NCBI RefSeq assembly: GCF_900129385.1
Contig: NZ_FQVO01000003.1
Coordinates: 248,001-312,000 of the forward strand
DNA length: 64,000 nt
Direction of reading: 5' to 3'
Origin: Chryseobacterium takakiae
GTDB lineage: Bacteria > Bacteroidota > Bacteroidia > Flavobacteriales > Weeksellaceae
The position numbers and the translations under genes were made by a program. Within the stretch, counting starts at the first letter, position 1. Every line of letters begins with the position of its first letter. Shown in pieces: positions 44,970-54,286 of the stretch. Below the pieces are notes generated by a model. It saw only the letters and a list, made by a program, of their open reading frames with translations. It had not been told where the DNA came from and did no database searches.

Positions 44970-46571
44970 TTGCCAACTCAACCCACTCAATTTTCCAGAA
45001 AAGATTTCCTTAAAACCCTGTTCTTAGGCAGTCTGATGATTCCTTTTTTACAATATTGCAGTAAGAAAGGCAAATCGTTATTGCTTAAAATCACCGGAAC
45101 CAATCATGTTTTAGGTCATAAACTCTGGGCAAAAGATTTTCCCCAATTTTCAGAAGAAATTCACACAAAATATCTTATTGTAGGAGGCGGAATTTCAGGA
45201 CTTTCGGCCTGCAGGTTTTTCAGTCAGAATAATGAAAACGATTACCTTTTGCTGGAAATGGAAAATCATTTGGGTGGAAACTCCTCCAACGGACAGAACC
45301 GATTTTCCAAGTTTCCTTTAGGAGCGCATTATTTACCATTACCCAACAAAGAAAATACTGAAATCATCCAATTTCTGAAAGAATGCAAAATCTATCAGGG
45401 AGATGACGAAAATAGCGATCCGATTTTAGATGAATACCAGCTGACTTTCCCTCAACAAGAAAGACTGTTCTTCAAAAATTCCTGGCAGAATGATATTGTT
45501 CCTCAAAACGGAATTTCAGCAAAAACAAAAGCGGAGTTCGACCGTTTTTTTAAGTTGATGGACGATTTCAGGGACAAAAAAGATACATCTGGAAAATATT
45601 GGTTTGCCATTCCGGTGAACGATTCCAGCCGGGAAGATGAGGTTTTGGAATTAGAGAAGATTATTTTCAAAGACTGGCTTAAAAAAGAAAAGTTTACATC
45701 TGAAGAATTATTTTGGCTGCTAGATTATTCGTGCCGCGACGATTACGGTTTGGGAATTGATTACATTTCAGCTTGGGCGGGAATTCATTATTTCGCAGGA
45801 AGGAAAAACAATTGGAGCAAAAAATACAAAGATCAGGTTTTTACCTGGCCGGAAGGAAATGCAAGATTGGCAAAGCATCTTTCAAAATATACGATAGATA
45901 AATCTTCAAAAAATAATCTGGTTTTTGATGTTAAAATTAACGATACTGATGTTGAAGTGCTAAGTTTTGACAATACTCAGAAAAAGACAAAAAAAATCAT
46001 TGCTGGAAAAGTTCTGTTCGCGACACCCCAATTTGTGAATGAAAGGATTTTCAACAATAGCAGGGCTGAAAATTTCAATTATGTTCCGTGGCTTTTAACA
46101 ACGATTACTTTACAAAATGATTTCGGAGGAGATGATGAACTTGCCTGGGATAATGTCATCTACGGTTCTGACGGTTTGGGTTATATTTATGATCAGCACC
46201 AGAATGTAGACCAGATTATGGGCGAAAAAGTGATCACCTATTACAGAAGTTTTTCCACCAGCAATTGTAAAAAAGCCAGAAAGAAATTATATGCTCTGAA
46301 AGAGGATCAGTTGAAAAAACTCGTTTTGGAAGATTTAAAAAAAGCTCATCCTTTGATTGAAGATTTTATTGTAGAAATACAGTTTCATAAGATCGGACAT
46401 GCGATGATTGCGCCGGTTCCCGGGCAGATTTTCAAAAACTCCGAGAAAGCAAAACAGCCGATCGACGGAAAAGTTTTTTTTGCCCATTCGGATCTTTCGG
46501 GAATTTCTATTTTCGAGGAAGCATTTTATCAGGGATGGAGAACCGCAAAACAGATGCAGCAATTTGATTAG
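44970..46571 (+). CDS. Exported FAD-dependent amine-oxidase-like protein
   Basis: A 533-residue flavoprotein. The N terminus has a Tat-like SRKDFLK followed by a hydrophobic segment and a possible lipobox (FLQYC, Cys29), so it is likely exported or lipid-anchored. A Rossmann FAD motif follows (IVGGGISGLSACRFF, then LLLEMENHLGGNSS). The rest matches amine-oxidase/NAD(P)-binding families, ending SGISIFEEAFYQGWRTA. The only start before the signal is a TTG at 44970, in a frame closed by TAA just upstream. Its substrate is unknown; location beside polyamine genes makes a polyamine possible, as inference. Confidence 0.75.
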   Translation: MPTQPTQFSRKDFLKTLFLGSLMIPFLQYCSKKGKSLLLKITGTNHVLGHKLWAKDFPQFSEEIHTKYLIVGGGISGLSACRFFSQNNENDYLLLEMENHLGGNSSNGQNRFSKFPLGAHYLPLPNKENTEIIQFLKECKIYQGDDENSDPILDEYQLTFPQQERLFFKNSWQNDIVPQNGISAKTKAEFDRFFKLMDDFRDKKDTSGKYWFAIPVNDSSREDEVLELEKIIFKDWLKKEKFTSEELFWLLDYSCRDDYGLGIDYISAWAGIHYFAGRKNNWSKKYKDQVFTWPEGNARLAKHLSKYTIDKSSKNNLVFDVKINDTDVEVLSFDNTQKKTKKIIAGKVLFATPQFVNERIFNNSRAENFNYVPWLLTTITLQNDFGGDDELAWDNVIYGSDGLGYIYDQHQNVDQIMGEKVITYYRSFSTSNCKKARKKLYALKEDQLKKLVLEDLKKAHPLIEDFIVEIQFHKIGHAMIAPVPGQIFKNSEKAKQPIDGKVFFAHSDLSGISIFEEAFYQGWRTAKQMQQFD

Positions 46572-46616
46572 ACTGAATAAAAATTCAAACCTATAAGGTT
46601 TCCCAAAAAAATAAAA

Positions 46617-47642
46617 ATGAAACAACCCTGGATCCATAACGCAAAAACAGACGGCTGGTTGATCTTATCACCGCCTTTCATCATTTTGCTGATTATTTTC
46701 CTGTTTCAAAAGCAGATTCAGGGCCTGGAAAATCAGTATTCTTTTTACACATGGTTGTTTCTGATTGTTTTTGTAGACGTTGCTCATGTGTATTCAACGT
46801 TATTTAAAACATATTTTGTAAAGGAAGAGGTTAGAAAAAGAAAGCTGTTGTATTACGGAATTCCTGCTGTAAGCTGGGTTTTTGGATTAATTTTATATCA
46901 GTTCGGAAGTTTGACTTTCTGGTCGGTTCTTGCCCTGATTGCTGTCTTTCATTTTATCAGGCAGCAATATGGTTTCATGAGAATTTATGCCCGGTTTGAA
47001 CCAGACAACTGGAATAAAAAGATAGACGGAATTGCTGTATATTCAGCTACGGTTTTTCCAATGCTGTACTGGTTTAAGACACCGAGAGCTTTCACATGGT
47101 TTGTAGAAAACGAATTCAATTGGTTTCAGAACGTTCCGGATTATATTCCTTTAATCACTTTTCTGTATTCCGTTATTTTAATCATCTGGATATTGAAAAC
47201 GATAGATGAAATTTTGAAAACTAAAAAATGTAATGTTCCCAAGGTTGCCTTAATCTCCGGAACCTATCTTTCCTGGTATTTCGGAATTGTATACTTTAAC
47301 AATGATTTGGTATTCACATTCCTGAATGTCATTTCCCACGGTATACCTTACGTTGCTTTAATCTATATCAGAGAAATAAAACAAAAGGACGATCAAAATC
47401 TCGCCAATCTTTCTCTTTTTAAATCAACTTTCGGGATCTTTCTTTTTATTGCAATAATTCTTGCTTTTGCATTTTTCGAAGAATTTTTATGGGAAATTTT
47501 AATCTGGAATGAACATTTTTCTTTAAATCTGAATATTTCACTTACCTGGTTTCAGTTTTTAGTCCCTTTATTGGTCGTTCCTCAGCTTACCCATTATTTA
47601 TTGGACGGTTTTATTTGGAGAAAACCGAAAAAACTTACTTAA
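46617..47642 (+). CDS. Multi-pass membrane protein of unknown function
   Basis: A 341-residue protein with about eight membrane segments (FIILLIIFLFQKQ; YTWLFLIVFVDVAHVYS; FWSVLALIAVFHFIRQQYG; further pairs to the C terminus). His residues in DVAHVYS, FHFIRQQYG and ISHGIPY lie in or next to helices, as in metal- or heme-binding membrane enzymes such as desaturase-like proteins; this is only a hint. It follows the FAD oxidoreductase by 45 bases on the same strand and may act with it. Confidence 0.65.
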   Translation: MKQPWIHNAKTDGWLILSPPFIILLIIFLFQKQIQGLENQYSFYTWLFLIVFVDVAHVYSTLFKTYFVKEEVRKRKLLYYGIPAVSWVFGLILYQFGSLTFWSVLALIAVFHFIRQQYGFMRIYARFEPDNWNKKIDGIAVYSATVFPMLYWFKTPRAFTWFVENEFNWFQNVPDYIPLITFLYSVILIIWILKTIDEILKTKKCNVPKVALISGTYLSWYFGIVYFNNDLVFTFLNVISHGIPYVALIYIREIKQKDDQNLANLSLFKSTFGIFLFIAIILAFAFFEEFLWEILIWNEHFSLNLNISLTWFQFLVPLLVVPQLTHYLLDGFIWRKPKKLT

Positions 47643-47665
47643 TTTTGTCTTCAAAGTTAAAAAGT

Positions 47666-49429
47666 ATGAAAATGCAGAAGTATCTCTTGTCATTAATGCT
47701 TTTGTTGGGAATATTTAATTTGAAGGCCCAGCAAAAAACATTTTGCAACCCGATCAATATCGATTACGGTTATACTCCGTTTGAAGTTTTTTCAAAGCAG
47801 GGAAAACACCGTGCTACCGCAGATCCGGTAATTGTTAATTTTAAAAACAAGCTCTTTCTTTTTTCTACCAATCAGGAAGGATATTGGTACAGCGATGATA
47901 TGCTCGACTGGAAGTTTGTTCACCGGAAATTTCTGAGAGACAATAAATATACCCACGATCTGAACGCTCCTGCAGTTTGGGCAATGAAAGATACGTTATA
48001 CGTTTTCGGATCTACCTGGGAGCAGGATTTCCCAATCTGGAAAAGCACCAATCCAACCAAAGACGACTGGAAAATTGCCGTTGATACTTTAAAAGTCGGA
48101 GCATGGGATCCTGCCTTTCATTACGATGAAGACAAAAACAAGCTGTATCTGTACTGGGGATCAAGCAACGAATGGCCTTTGCTGGGAACAGAAGTGAAAG
48201 TGAACACGCTTCAGTCGGAAGGTTTTGTGAAACCAATTGTAAGACTGAAGCCTGAAGATCACGGCTGGGAAAGATTCGGGGAGTATAATGATAATGTTTT
48301 CCTGCAGCCTTTTGTGGAAGGCGCATGGATGACGAAGCATAATGGGAAATACTATATGCAGTATGGTGCTCCGGCAACAGAATTCAGCGGGTATTCAGAC
48401 GGTGTGTATGTAAGTAAAAGCCCTTTGGAAGGTTTCGAATACCAACAGCACAATCCGTTTTCTTACAAACCGGGAGGTTTTGCAAGAGGAGCCGGACACG
48501 GCGCCACATTTGAAGATAATTATAAAAACTGGTGGCATATTTCAACCATTTTCATTTCCACCAAAAATAATTTTGAAAGACGTCTGGGAATCTGGCCTGC
48601 CGGATTTGATAAAGATGATGTAATGTACTGCAATACGGCTTACGGAGATTATCCGACCTATCTTCCACAGTATGCACAGGGAAAAGATTTCTCCAAAGGA
48701 CTTTTTGCAGGATGGATGCTGCTGAATTACAATAAGCCGGTTCAGGTTTCTTCAACGTTAGGCGGTTATCACTCCAATTATGCGGTGGATGAGGATATCA
48801 AAACCTATTGGAGTGCCAAAACAGGAAATTCGGGAGAGTGGTTTCAAACGGATTTAGGAGAGGTTTCTACTATCAATGCGATTCAGATCAACTACGCCGA
48901 TCAGGATGTTGAATTTATGGGTAAAACGCTGGGCAAAATGCATCAGTATAAAATTTACGGATCCAATGACGGCAAAAAATGGAATGTGATTGTAGATAAA
49001 AGCAAAAATACCAAAGATGTTCCGCACGATTATATTGAACTGGAAAAGCCTGCCAAAGCGAGATTTCTAAAGATGGAAAATTTAAAAATGCCGACAGGAA
49101 AGTTTGCATTAAGTGGATTCAGGGTATTTGGAAAAGGTGCGGGAGCAGTTCCCGGAAAAGTTCAGAATTTCGTGCCTTTACGTTCTGATCCTAAAAAATA
49201 CGGTGAAAGAAGAAGCATCTGGATGAAGTGGCAACAGAATTCTGATGCAGATGGATACGTCATTTATTGGGGGAAATCTCCTGAGAAATTATACGGAAGC
49301 ATTATGGTTTATGGGAAAAATGAATATTTCTTCACCGGAGCCGACAGAACCGATGCCTATTATTTCCAGATCGAAGCTTTCAATGCAAACGGAGTTTCGG
49401 AAAAGTCGGAAATTTTTAAGTCTGAATAA
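47666..49429 (+). CDS. Secreted GH43-like glycosidase with discoidin and fibronectin-type domains
   Basis: About 587 residues: signal peptide (MKMQKYLLSLMLLLGIFNLKA), a five-bladed GH43-type domain (TADPVIVNFKNKLFLFSTNQ; DMLDWKFV; GAWDPAFHYDEDKNKLYLYW; GHGATFEDNYKNWWHIST), an F5/8 type C carbohydrate-binding domain near residues 360-500 (YAVDEDIKTYWSAKTGNSGE; EWFQTDLGEV), and a terminal fibronectin-III-like domain. GH43 enzymes cut arabinose- or xylose-containing or related glycans. A start at 47615 inside the previous gene is rejected for the ATG at 47666, which begins the signal peptide. Confidence 0.85.
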   Translation: MKMQKYLLSLMLLLGIFNLKAQQKTFCNPINIDYGYTPFEVFSKQGKHRATADPVIVNFKNKLFLFSTNQEGYWYSDDMLDWKFVHRKFLRDNKYTHDLNAPAVWAMKDTLYVFGSTWEQDFPIWKSTNPTKDDWKIAVDTLKVGAWDPAFHYDEDKNKLYLYWGSSNEWPLLGTEVKVNTLQSEGFVKPIVRLKPEDHGWERFGEYNDNVFLQPFVEGAWMTKHNGKYYMQYGAPATEFSGYSDGVYVSKSPLEGFEYQQHNPFSYKPGGFARGAGHGATFEDNYKNWWHISTIFISTKNNFERRLGIWPAGFDKDDVMYCNTAYGDYPTYLPQYAQGKDFSKGLFAGWMLLNYNKPVQVSSTLGGYHSNYAVDEDIKTYWSAKTGNSGEWFQTDLGEVSTINAIQINYADQDVEFMGKTLGKMHQYKIYGSNDGKKWNVIVDKSKNTKDVPHDYIELEKPAKARFLKMENLKMPTGKFALSGFRVFGKGAGAVPGKVQNFVPLRSDPKKYGERRSIWMKWQQNSDADGYVIYWGKSPEKLYGSIMVYGKNEYFFTGADRTDAYYFQIEAFNANGVSEKSEIFKSE

Positions 49430-49660
49430 AAGCCTGTCTAAATATTGCTAAATAAATTTTTATAGCCTATTTTAATTTCCTAAATTAAAATAAACTTTGT
49501 TTATTATTAAATTTAACATTAAGGATTTCAGTTAGTTAAACTTGTTGTAAGTAAGGAATCAATAAATTGATTTTTATTAAGTTTTTTAAGCTAAAAAGGC
49601 TTAATTCCTTAATGGTAAAAATAAATTATACATTTAAACAAACTCTAAAAATGTTAATAA

Positions 49661-49690
49661 GCGCTCTGAAATTTCAGGGCGTTTTATTTT
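49661..49690 (+). terminator. Terminator after the GH43-like gene
   Basis: GCGCTCTGAAA and TTTCAGGGCGT form a fully paired palindrome (with G-T pairs), followed by T-rich sequence on the plus strand. It overlaps the stop of the opposing alpha/beta hydrolase gene. The 230 bases upstream of it are AT-rich with no ORF seen. Confidence 0.6.
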
Positions 49691-50534
49691 TATCAATATT
49701 CTTTAAAAATATATGTATTTTTTGAATAAGAAAATCGGAATTGGGTTCATTGATCCAGTTAACATGGTTTCCATTGAATTCATACGATTCATGATAGACT
49801 TTATTTTGTTCTAATGCGGAATCTAAAATTTTCATTTGTGACAACGGAACGACATCATCATAAGTTCCATAGAAAGAAAGAGTGGGAGGAGAGGTTTTAC
49901 TTACCCAGTGTACCGGGCTTCCAAAATCCATTAACGAGATGTTTTTTGGAACGATTGCAGGATCAATCAGATGTTTTTCCAGGAATGAATAATCATCGTA
50001 TTTTTTAAATCCGGAATCGTTAAGATCTGCCGGACCGACAATGTTAATTACTGCTTTTACATTTTTATCCCGGTCAAACTGATAGGCATACAACATGGAA
50101 AGATTTGCTCCTGCGCTGTTTCCAAGAAGAATATATCGGGGTTTGAACGATAAGGTCTGATCGAGATATTTCGTTATATAGCGGATGTCATCCGTCTGGT
50201 TAGGAAGTGCAAAATGTCTTGTGGAAGCCAGTCGGTAATCTGCATTAACAAAGATATTTCCCGGAAATTTTTCCATCAGCTTGTGGGTGAAGGCGGTGAG
50301 CTCAGACTTGCTGCCGCCGCGCCATCCGCCTCCGTGAATAATGATGAAAATATCTTTTTTTCTCTTCCGCTTTTCGGGAAAATAGATATCCATCTTTTGC
50401 TGAGAATCTTTTCCGTAAGGAATGTTTTTCTCGATCGTAAATGAAATGTTATTACCGAAATCCACGGTTTTTTGTTGACATCCGGTGCAAAGGATCATGA
50501 ATACAATACCGAAAACAGACAAAATGTTTTTCAT
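49674..50534 (-). CDS. Alpha/beta-hydrolase lipoprotein
   Basis: A 286-residue protein with a lipoprotein signal (IVFMILCTGC, Cys19) and an esterase/lipase fold of the BD-FAE or HSL-like type. The oxyanion motif HGGGW is at 67-71 and the nucleophile is Ser140 in GNSAGAN. YDDVVP supplies the probable acid and GNHVNW the His, completing the triad. It likely deacylates esters, for example acetylated sugars, at the envelope; the substrate is not readable. It is convergent with the GH43-like gene. Confidence 0.82.
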   Translation of the reverse strand: MKNILSVFGIVFMILCTGCQQKTVDFGNNISFTIEKNIPYGKDSQQKMDIYFPEKRKRKKDIFIIIHGGGWRGGSKSELTAFTHKLMEKFPGNIFVNADYRLASTRHFALPNQTDDIRYITKYLDQTLSFKPRYILLGNSAGANLSMLYAYQFDRDKNVKAVINIVGPADLNDSGFKKYDDYSFLEKHLIDPAIVPKNISLMDFGSPVHWVSKTSPPTLSFYGTYDDVVPLSQMKILDSALEQNKVYHESYEFNGNHVNWINEPNSDFLIQKIHIFLKNIDKNKTP

Positions 50535-50605
50535 ATAATAATCTTTCCTGATTATAATTATGCTGAATCAAAAATTATGCTTCATTTGTACGTTGTGTTT
50601 CAGCA

Positions 50606-50635
50606 ATAAAAAACCCACCGCAAAAACGGTGAGTT
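50606..50635 (-). terminator. Terminator of the TonB-type receptor gene
   Basis: On the minus strand AACTCACCG pairs with CGGTGGGTT (one G-T pair) over a T-rich loop, followed by six T. Confidence 0.8.
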
Positions 50636-50673
50636 ACCACAAAAAATAATATATATGAAGAAATGATTGTTTG

Positions 50674-52950
50674 TTATCGGGTTCTGTTTTTAATAGCATC
50701 AGAAGCACTTTCGATATCTCTTACTTTTTTCACTTTCTGATTTCCGAAATTATAGGTAATGCTTACGGTAAGATTTCTTCTGTATTGATCATTCCTGATG
50801 TAATTGTAATTTCCGCTGGACTGAAAATCTTCTATTTCCACCAAGTTAGTTCTCAACACATCATTCACGTTTATGGCAAAAGTCCAGTCGTTCCAGTTTT
50901 TCTTGATGCTAAGGTCAAGGCTCATGAGGTCCTTCAGAATTCCGAGTTCGATTTGCTGTTGATCTACATAAAAGAAATTGACTCCCAGGAACCACGTTTT
51001 CTTCTTGTCAAGACGCAGGGTATTGTTGCTGGTGATGACTAGGCTGGTCGATTTTCTGTTGTTGATATAGGTGTCAAAAACTTGTCCTGTTGTAGGATCC
51101 GTGTTCAATGTTCCGTTGTTGATATTGTGCTGAACTCCCGCATTGAAATTCAAGGTCAGATATTGCTTGAAAAGCGACTTCTGAACACCCAGCATCGCAG
51201 ACATTTCCTGCTTGTCACCAAAATTAGTTCTGATGTAAGCCAACTGCACCCTTTTCTGATTGGTTTCAGGATCAATATAACTTCTCTGTAAAGGCACCTG
51301 CGTAATCTGATCTTTTTCATAGGTATGATTCAGGATCAGGAAATATGAATTTTTATACATGTACGTTAATTCCTGGTTGTAAGTAGAAGATGCTTTTACA
51401 AAAGGATTGTTCTGGGTATAGTTATCCTGTGTAATGATGTTTTTCACAGGATTAAGCTCCCAGAAACTTGGTCTTCTCATCCTGCTTGAAAAAGAATATG
51501 AGATATTGTTCTTATCATTAATTGCGTAGTTAAAGCTTAAATACGGTAAAAAGTTGTTGTAATTTCTTTTTATTCTTTGATATTCTGGCTGTTTTGCATT
51601 ATCAGATGTTCCCAGGCTATTGGTAATTTCATATCTTGCGCCGATTTTTCCCGAAAATTTATCTGAGAATTTTTTCTCTAAAGTAAGGTATGCTCCATAA
51701 ATGTTTTCGTCATAAATAAAGTGGTTGGGATCTGTTGTTAAGTCGATCATTTGTAACTGTCCCGCATTGTTGTAGATGTAATCGTAAGTGTAATTTTTGG
51801 TATCGTTGTCTGTTTTGGTTTTATTAAAATTTCCTCCGGCAGAAAATGTAAAATCATTTTTAAATTTCTGAATATAATCTACCGTTCCAGAAAAATTATT
51901 GATGATCTGCGGGATATCCTGGATAATTTTCTTTCCTGTTCTTGAAAATCCGGAATTACTTCCTGCAATATCCGAAATCATCGTATTGTTGTCAGAATAC
52001 TGAAATCTTTTATAATTGAGATAAGCTGCATTGACATTGAATTTACTTCCGAGAGAATCAAGTTTCAGCTCATAGTTCAGATTTACTGAATTGTTATAAT
52101 TTCTGGCGTTTTCTTTATTCTTAGTCCTCGTATAATCTGTTGAAAGCAAATTATCATTGTTATCATATCTTGTAATGGTATTCAACAAATCGATGGTAGA
52201 ATTATAGCTTCTGTTTGCCCATGAATTCCAGGATAATGCAAGATTGCTTTTTTCAGTCAGCTGATAATCAATATTCAGATAGCCACCAAGATTTTTGTTG
52301 GGATCATCAATATCACCTACGGATTCATTCTGAACATTTCCCGATCTGTTCCTCAAGATGTAGGTTTGCGGATTGATGTTTTCTCCACCGCTTAAGTTGG
52401 CATTAATTCCCAGTTTGTCTTTTCTGTAATTTACAGAGAAGCTCGCGTTGCTGGCGTTATATTTATTCTGAGAGTTGGACATTCTCATATTTCCGCTTGT
52501 ACCGTCACTCATTTTTTTCTTCAGAACAATGTTGATAATCCCGTCGGAAGATTCTACCTGATATTCACTACCCGGAACTGTAATCACTTCAATTTTCTGA
52601 ATATTTTCTGCAGGAGTATTTTTTAAAAATTGGGTTAAAGATTCCGCATCCATATTGGTTTTTCTGCCATTGATGAAGATGAGCGCGTTGTTTTTTCCTG
52701 CAATTTTTAAAGTCTTGTCATCGGTGGTAGACAAAAGAGGAGTTTGTTTCAGAAGATCAAAAGTAGTATTTCCTTTTGCTACCGGTGAAGCAGCAACGTC
52801 ATACACAAAACGGTCACTTTGTTTTTTAAAAACCTGTTTGGTCATGGTAACGCCTTCTATATTATTAGTTTTTACAGTGTCTTGTTTTTTCTCCTGTGCG
52901 AAGGCCATTCCGCTGAAAAATATAGCTGCAATTAAAATTGTCGTTTTCAT
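50674..52950 (-). CDS. TonB-dependent-receptor-like outer-membrane beta-barrel protein
   Basis: A 758-residue outer-membrane protein with a signal peptide (MKTTILIAAIFFSGMAFAQ). The plug domain follows directly (DRFVYDVAASPVAKGNTTFD; DLLKQTPLLST; NALIFINGRKT; IEVITVPGSEYQVESSDGIINI) without the usual N-terminal carboxypeptidase-like domain. A long beta barrel rich in Asn/Tyr strands follows (residues about 150-758), ending in NLTVSITYNFGNQ and a basic tail. It resembles the outer-membrane beta-barrel family 3 group in Bacteroidota. The ligand is unknown; no SusD partner lies next to it. Confidence 0.88.
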   Translation of the reverse strand: MKTTILIAAIFFSGMAFAQEKKQDTVKTNNIEGVTMTKQVFKKQSDRFVYDVAASPVAKGNTTFDLLKQTPLLSTTDDKTLKIAGKNNALIFINGRKTNMDAESLTQFLKNTPAENIQKIEVITVPGSEYQVESSDGIINIVLKKKMSDGTSGNMRMSNSQNKYNASNASFSVNYRKDKLGINANLSGGENINPQTYILRNRSGNVQNESVGDIDDPNKNLGGYLNIDYQLTEKSNLALSWNSWANRSYNSTIDLLNTITRYDNNDNLLSTDYTRTKNKENARNYNNSVNLNYELKLDSLGSKFNVNAAYLNYKRFQYSDNNTMISDIAGSNSGFSRTGKKIIQDIPQIINNFSGTVDYIQKFKNDFTFSAGGNFNKTKTDNDTKNYTYDYIYNNAGQLQMIDLTTDPNHFIYDENIYGAYLTLEKKFSDKFSGKIGARYEITNSLGTSDNAKQPEYQRIKRNYNNFLPYLSFNYAINDKNNISYSFSSRMRRPSFWELNPVKNIITQDNYTQNNPFVKASSTYNQELTYMYKNSYFLILNHTYEKDQITQVPLQRSYIDPETNQKRVQLAYIRTNFGDKQEMSAMLGVQKSLFKQYLTLNFNAGVQHNINNGTLNTDPTTGQVFDTYINNRKSTSLVITSNNTLRLDKKKTWFLGVNFFYVDQQQIELGILKDLMSLDLSIKKNWNDWTFAINVNDVLRTNLVEIEDFQSSGNYNYIRNDQYRRNLTVSITYNFGNQKVKKVRDIESASDAIKNRTR

Positions 52951-53002
52951 GTTTTAAATTTTAGAGAGTTTAATAGCTTGTATTTGTTATTATTTAACAA
53001 TA

Positions 53003-53034
53003 CAAAGATATATAATAAATCTAGTATCTTGCAA
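53003..53034 (-). promoter_or_regulatory. Promoter of the TonB-type receptor gene
   Basis: On the minus strand TTG (53032-53034), 21-bp spacer, then TATCTTTG (53003-53010); within the Bacteroidota range. It lies about 50 bases before the ATG. Confidence 0.6.
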
Positions 53035-53243
53035 TACAAAGTACTTAAAATGTTTTTAAAATTATTTTAACTAATTGATTTACAGTTTAAAAAAATTAGC
53101 TAATATTTAAAATTTTATTGACTTTGTTATTTGTAAGACAATTTAGAGACAAAGAATATTACATCTCAATTTAAAAAAGGTAAATAAAATTGGAAGGTTT
53201 TTGAATAAAAAACGGATTAAAAAAGCCCAAATATTAGTATACT

Positions 53244-53271
53244 CAAAAAAAAAGAATCTAAAAAAGATTCT
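53244..53271 (-). terminator. Terminator of the DUF3817 gene
   Basis: On the minus strand AGAATC pairs with GATTCT over a T-rich loop, followed by a run of nine T. Short stem but strong T tract. Confidence 0.6.
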
Positions 53272-53281
53272 CTAAAATGAT

Positions 53282-53620
53282 TTATTCTCTGTCGAAGCGT
53301 GCAAGCTTTTTATCGATCCAGATGGTGGCGAAAGGAAAGAAAGCCGCAATCAGCGAAAAAACACTGTCTTCATCATCCCACTCAAATATTTTTCTGATGG
53401 CCGGCAAAAATAAAAGATAAAGTGTAAAAAATAAACCATGAATACTCCCGATTGTACTGATGTAAACAATGGGAAGAATATCTTCAGGATTTGTCCGAAT
53501 CCAGATCATCGCGGAAAAAAGAAAAAACCAGGAAGCCGCTTCTGCAAGGCAGATATTCCTAAACCATTTGATAACTTTTTCCTGTGGATATTTTAAGAAT
53601 AATTTTTCTAAGAAATTCAT
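53282..53620 (-). CDS. DUF3817 membrane protein
   Basis: A 112-residue protein with three hydrophobic segments and the family hallmark start KWFRNICLAEAASWFFLFSA, then YISTIGSIHGLFFTLYLLFL with an intramembrane His, and SLIAAFFPFATIWIDKKLA at the end. DUF3817 proteins are widespread small membrane proteins; the biochemical role is not established. It lies 77 bases downstream of nadD on the same strand. Confidence 0.85.
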   Translation of the reverse strand: MNFLEKLFLKYPQEKVIKWFRNICLAEAASWFFLFSAMIWIRTNPEDILPIVYISTIGSIHGLFFTLYLLFLPAIRKIFEWDDEDSVFSLIAAFFPFATIWIDKKLARFDRE

Positions 53621-53697
53621 AATTGTTTATTTATTGGAATTCAGGACTAAAATCAGAAACGTCTACCCTCATCTTTCAGTCTTAAACAAACACAAAA

Positions 53698-54282
53698 TTA
53701 CTTATAAAAACTGCTCCCATCCAAATATTCAAACACTTCAGGAGGAAGCATGGGTCTTACATTTTTTCCGGCTTTGATCATATTCCGGATTTCGGTTGCA
53801 GAAAGTTCAATAACAGGGGCTTCAATAAAGGAAATGTTCTCATGCTGCATATATTCAGACTCTTTTTTTTCACCCTCAAATACCCTTGGATAAACAAGGA
53901 TATGGTGATTTTTAACAAGCGTATCCGAATTTTTCCATTTATGAAGATTTTGCAGATTGTCTTCGCCCATAATCAAGCTGAAAGAATAATCCGGATATTT
54001 TTCGTGAAGGTAAGTGAGTGTATCAATGGTATAACTCGGCTGAGGTAAAGAAAATTCCACATTGGAAGCGCGCATTTTCGGATAATTTTTTACCGCAAGC
54101 TGCACCATATCCAGGCGGTTGTGATCTTTCAGCAACGATTTTTTTTCTTTGAAAGGATTTTGCGGGCTCACCACAAACCACAATTCATCCATATCTGTAT
54201 GTTCCAGAATATAATTCGCAAGTATCAGATGTCCGATGTGGATAGGATTGAATGAACCAAAAAAGAGACCGATTTTTTTCAT
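53698..54282 (-). CDS. nadD: Nicotinate-nucleotide adenylyltransferase
   Basis: Converts nicotinate mononucleotide and ATP to deamido-NAD, the step after PncB or de novo synthesis. The 194 residues carry the nucleotidyltransferase motif GSFNPIHIGHLILANYI, then VSPQNPFKEKKSLL and the SATEIRNMIKAGKNVRPMLP motif near the end. It starts four bases after recJ and so is cotranscribed with it. Confidence 0.97.
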   Translation of the reverse strand: MKKIGLFFGSFNPIHIGHLILANYILEHTDMDELWFVVSPQNPFKEKKSLLKDHNRLDMVQLAVKNYPKMRASNVEFSLPQPSYTIDTLTYLHEKYPDYSFSLIMGEDNLQNLHKWKNSDTLVKNHHILVYPRVFEGEKKESEYMQHENISFIEAPVIELSATEIRNMIKAGKNVRPMLPPEVFEYLDGSSFYK

Positions 54283-54286
54283 TTTC

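Larger units (their letters stand above)
52951..53281. other. AT-rich gap with tonB-type gene promoter and DUF3817 terminator
   Basis: A 331-base gap without an ORF I can support. It holds the promoter of the receptor gene near 53003-53034 and, at the right end, a terminator for the DUF3817 gene. The middle part (about 53040-53240) is A/T-rich with no recognisable signal. Confidence 0.7.

Noticed and set aside
48012..48377. 121-codon minus-strand frame opposite the GH43-like gene
   Set aside because: Shadow of a strongly supported gene with signal peptide and domain motifs.
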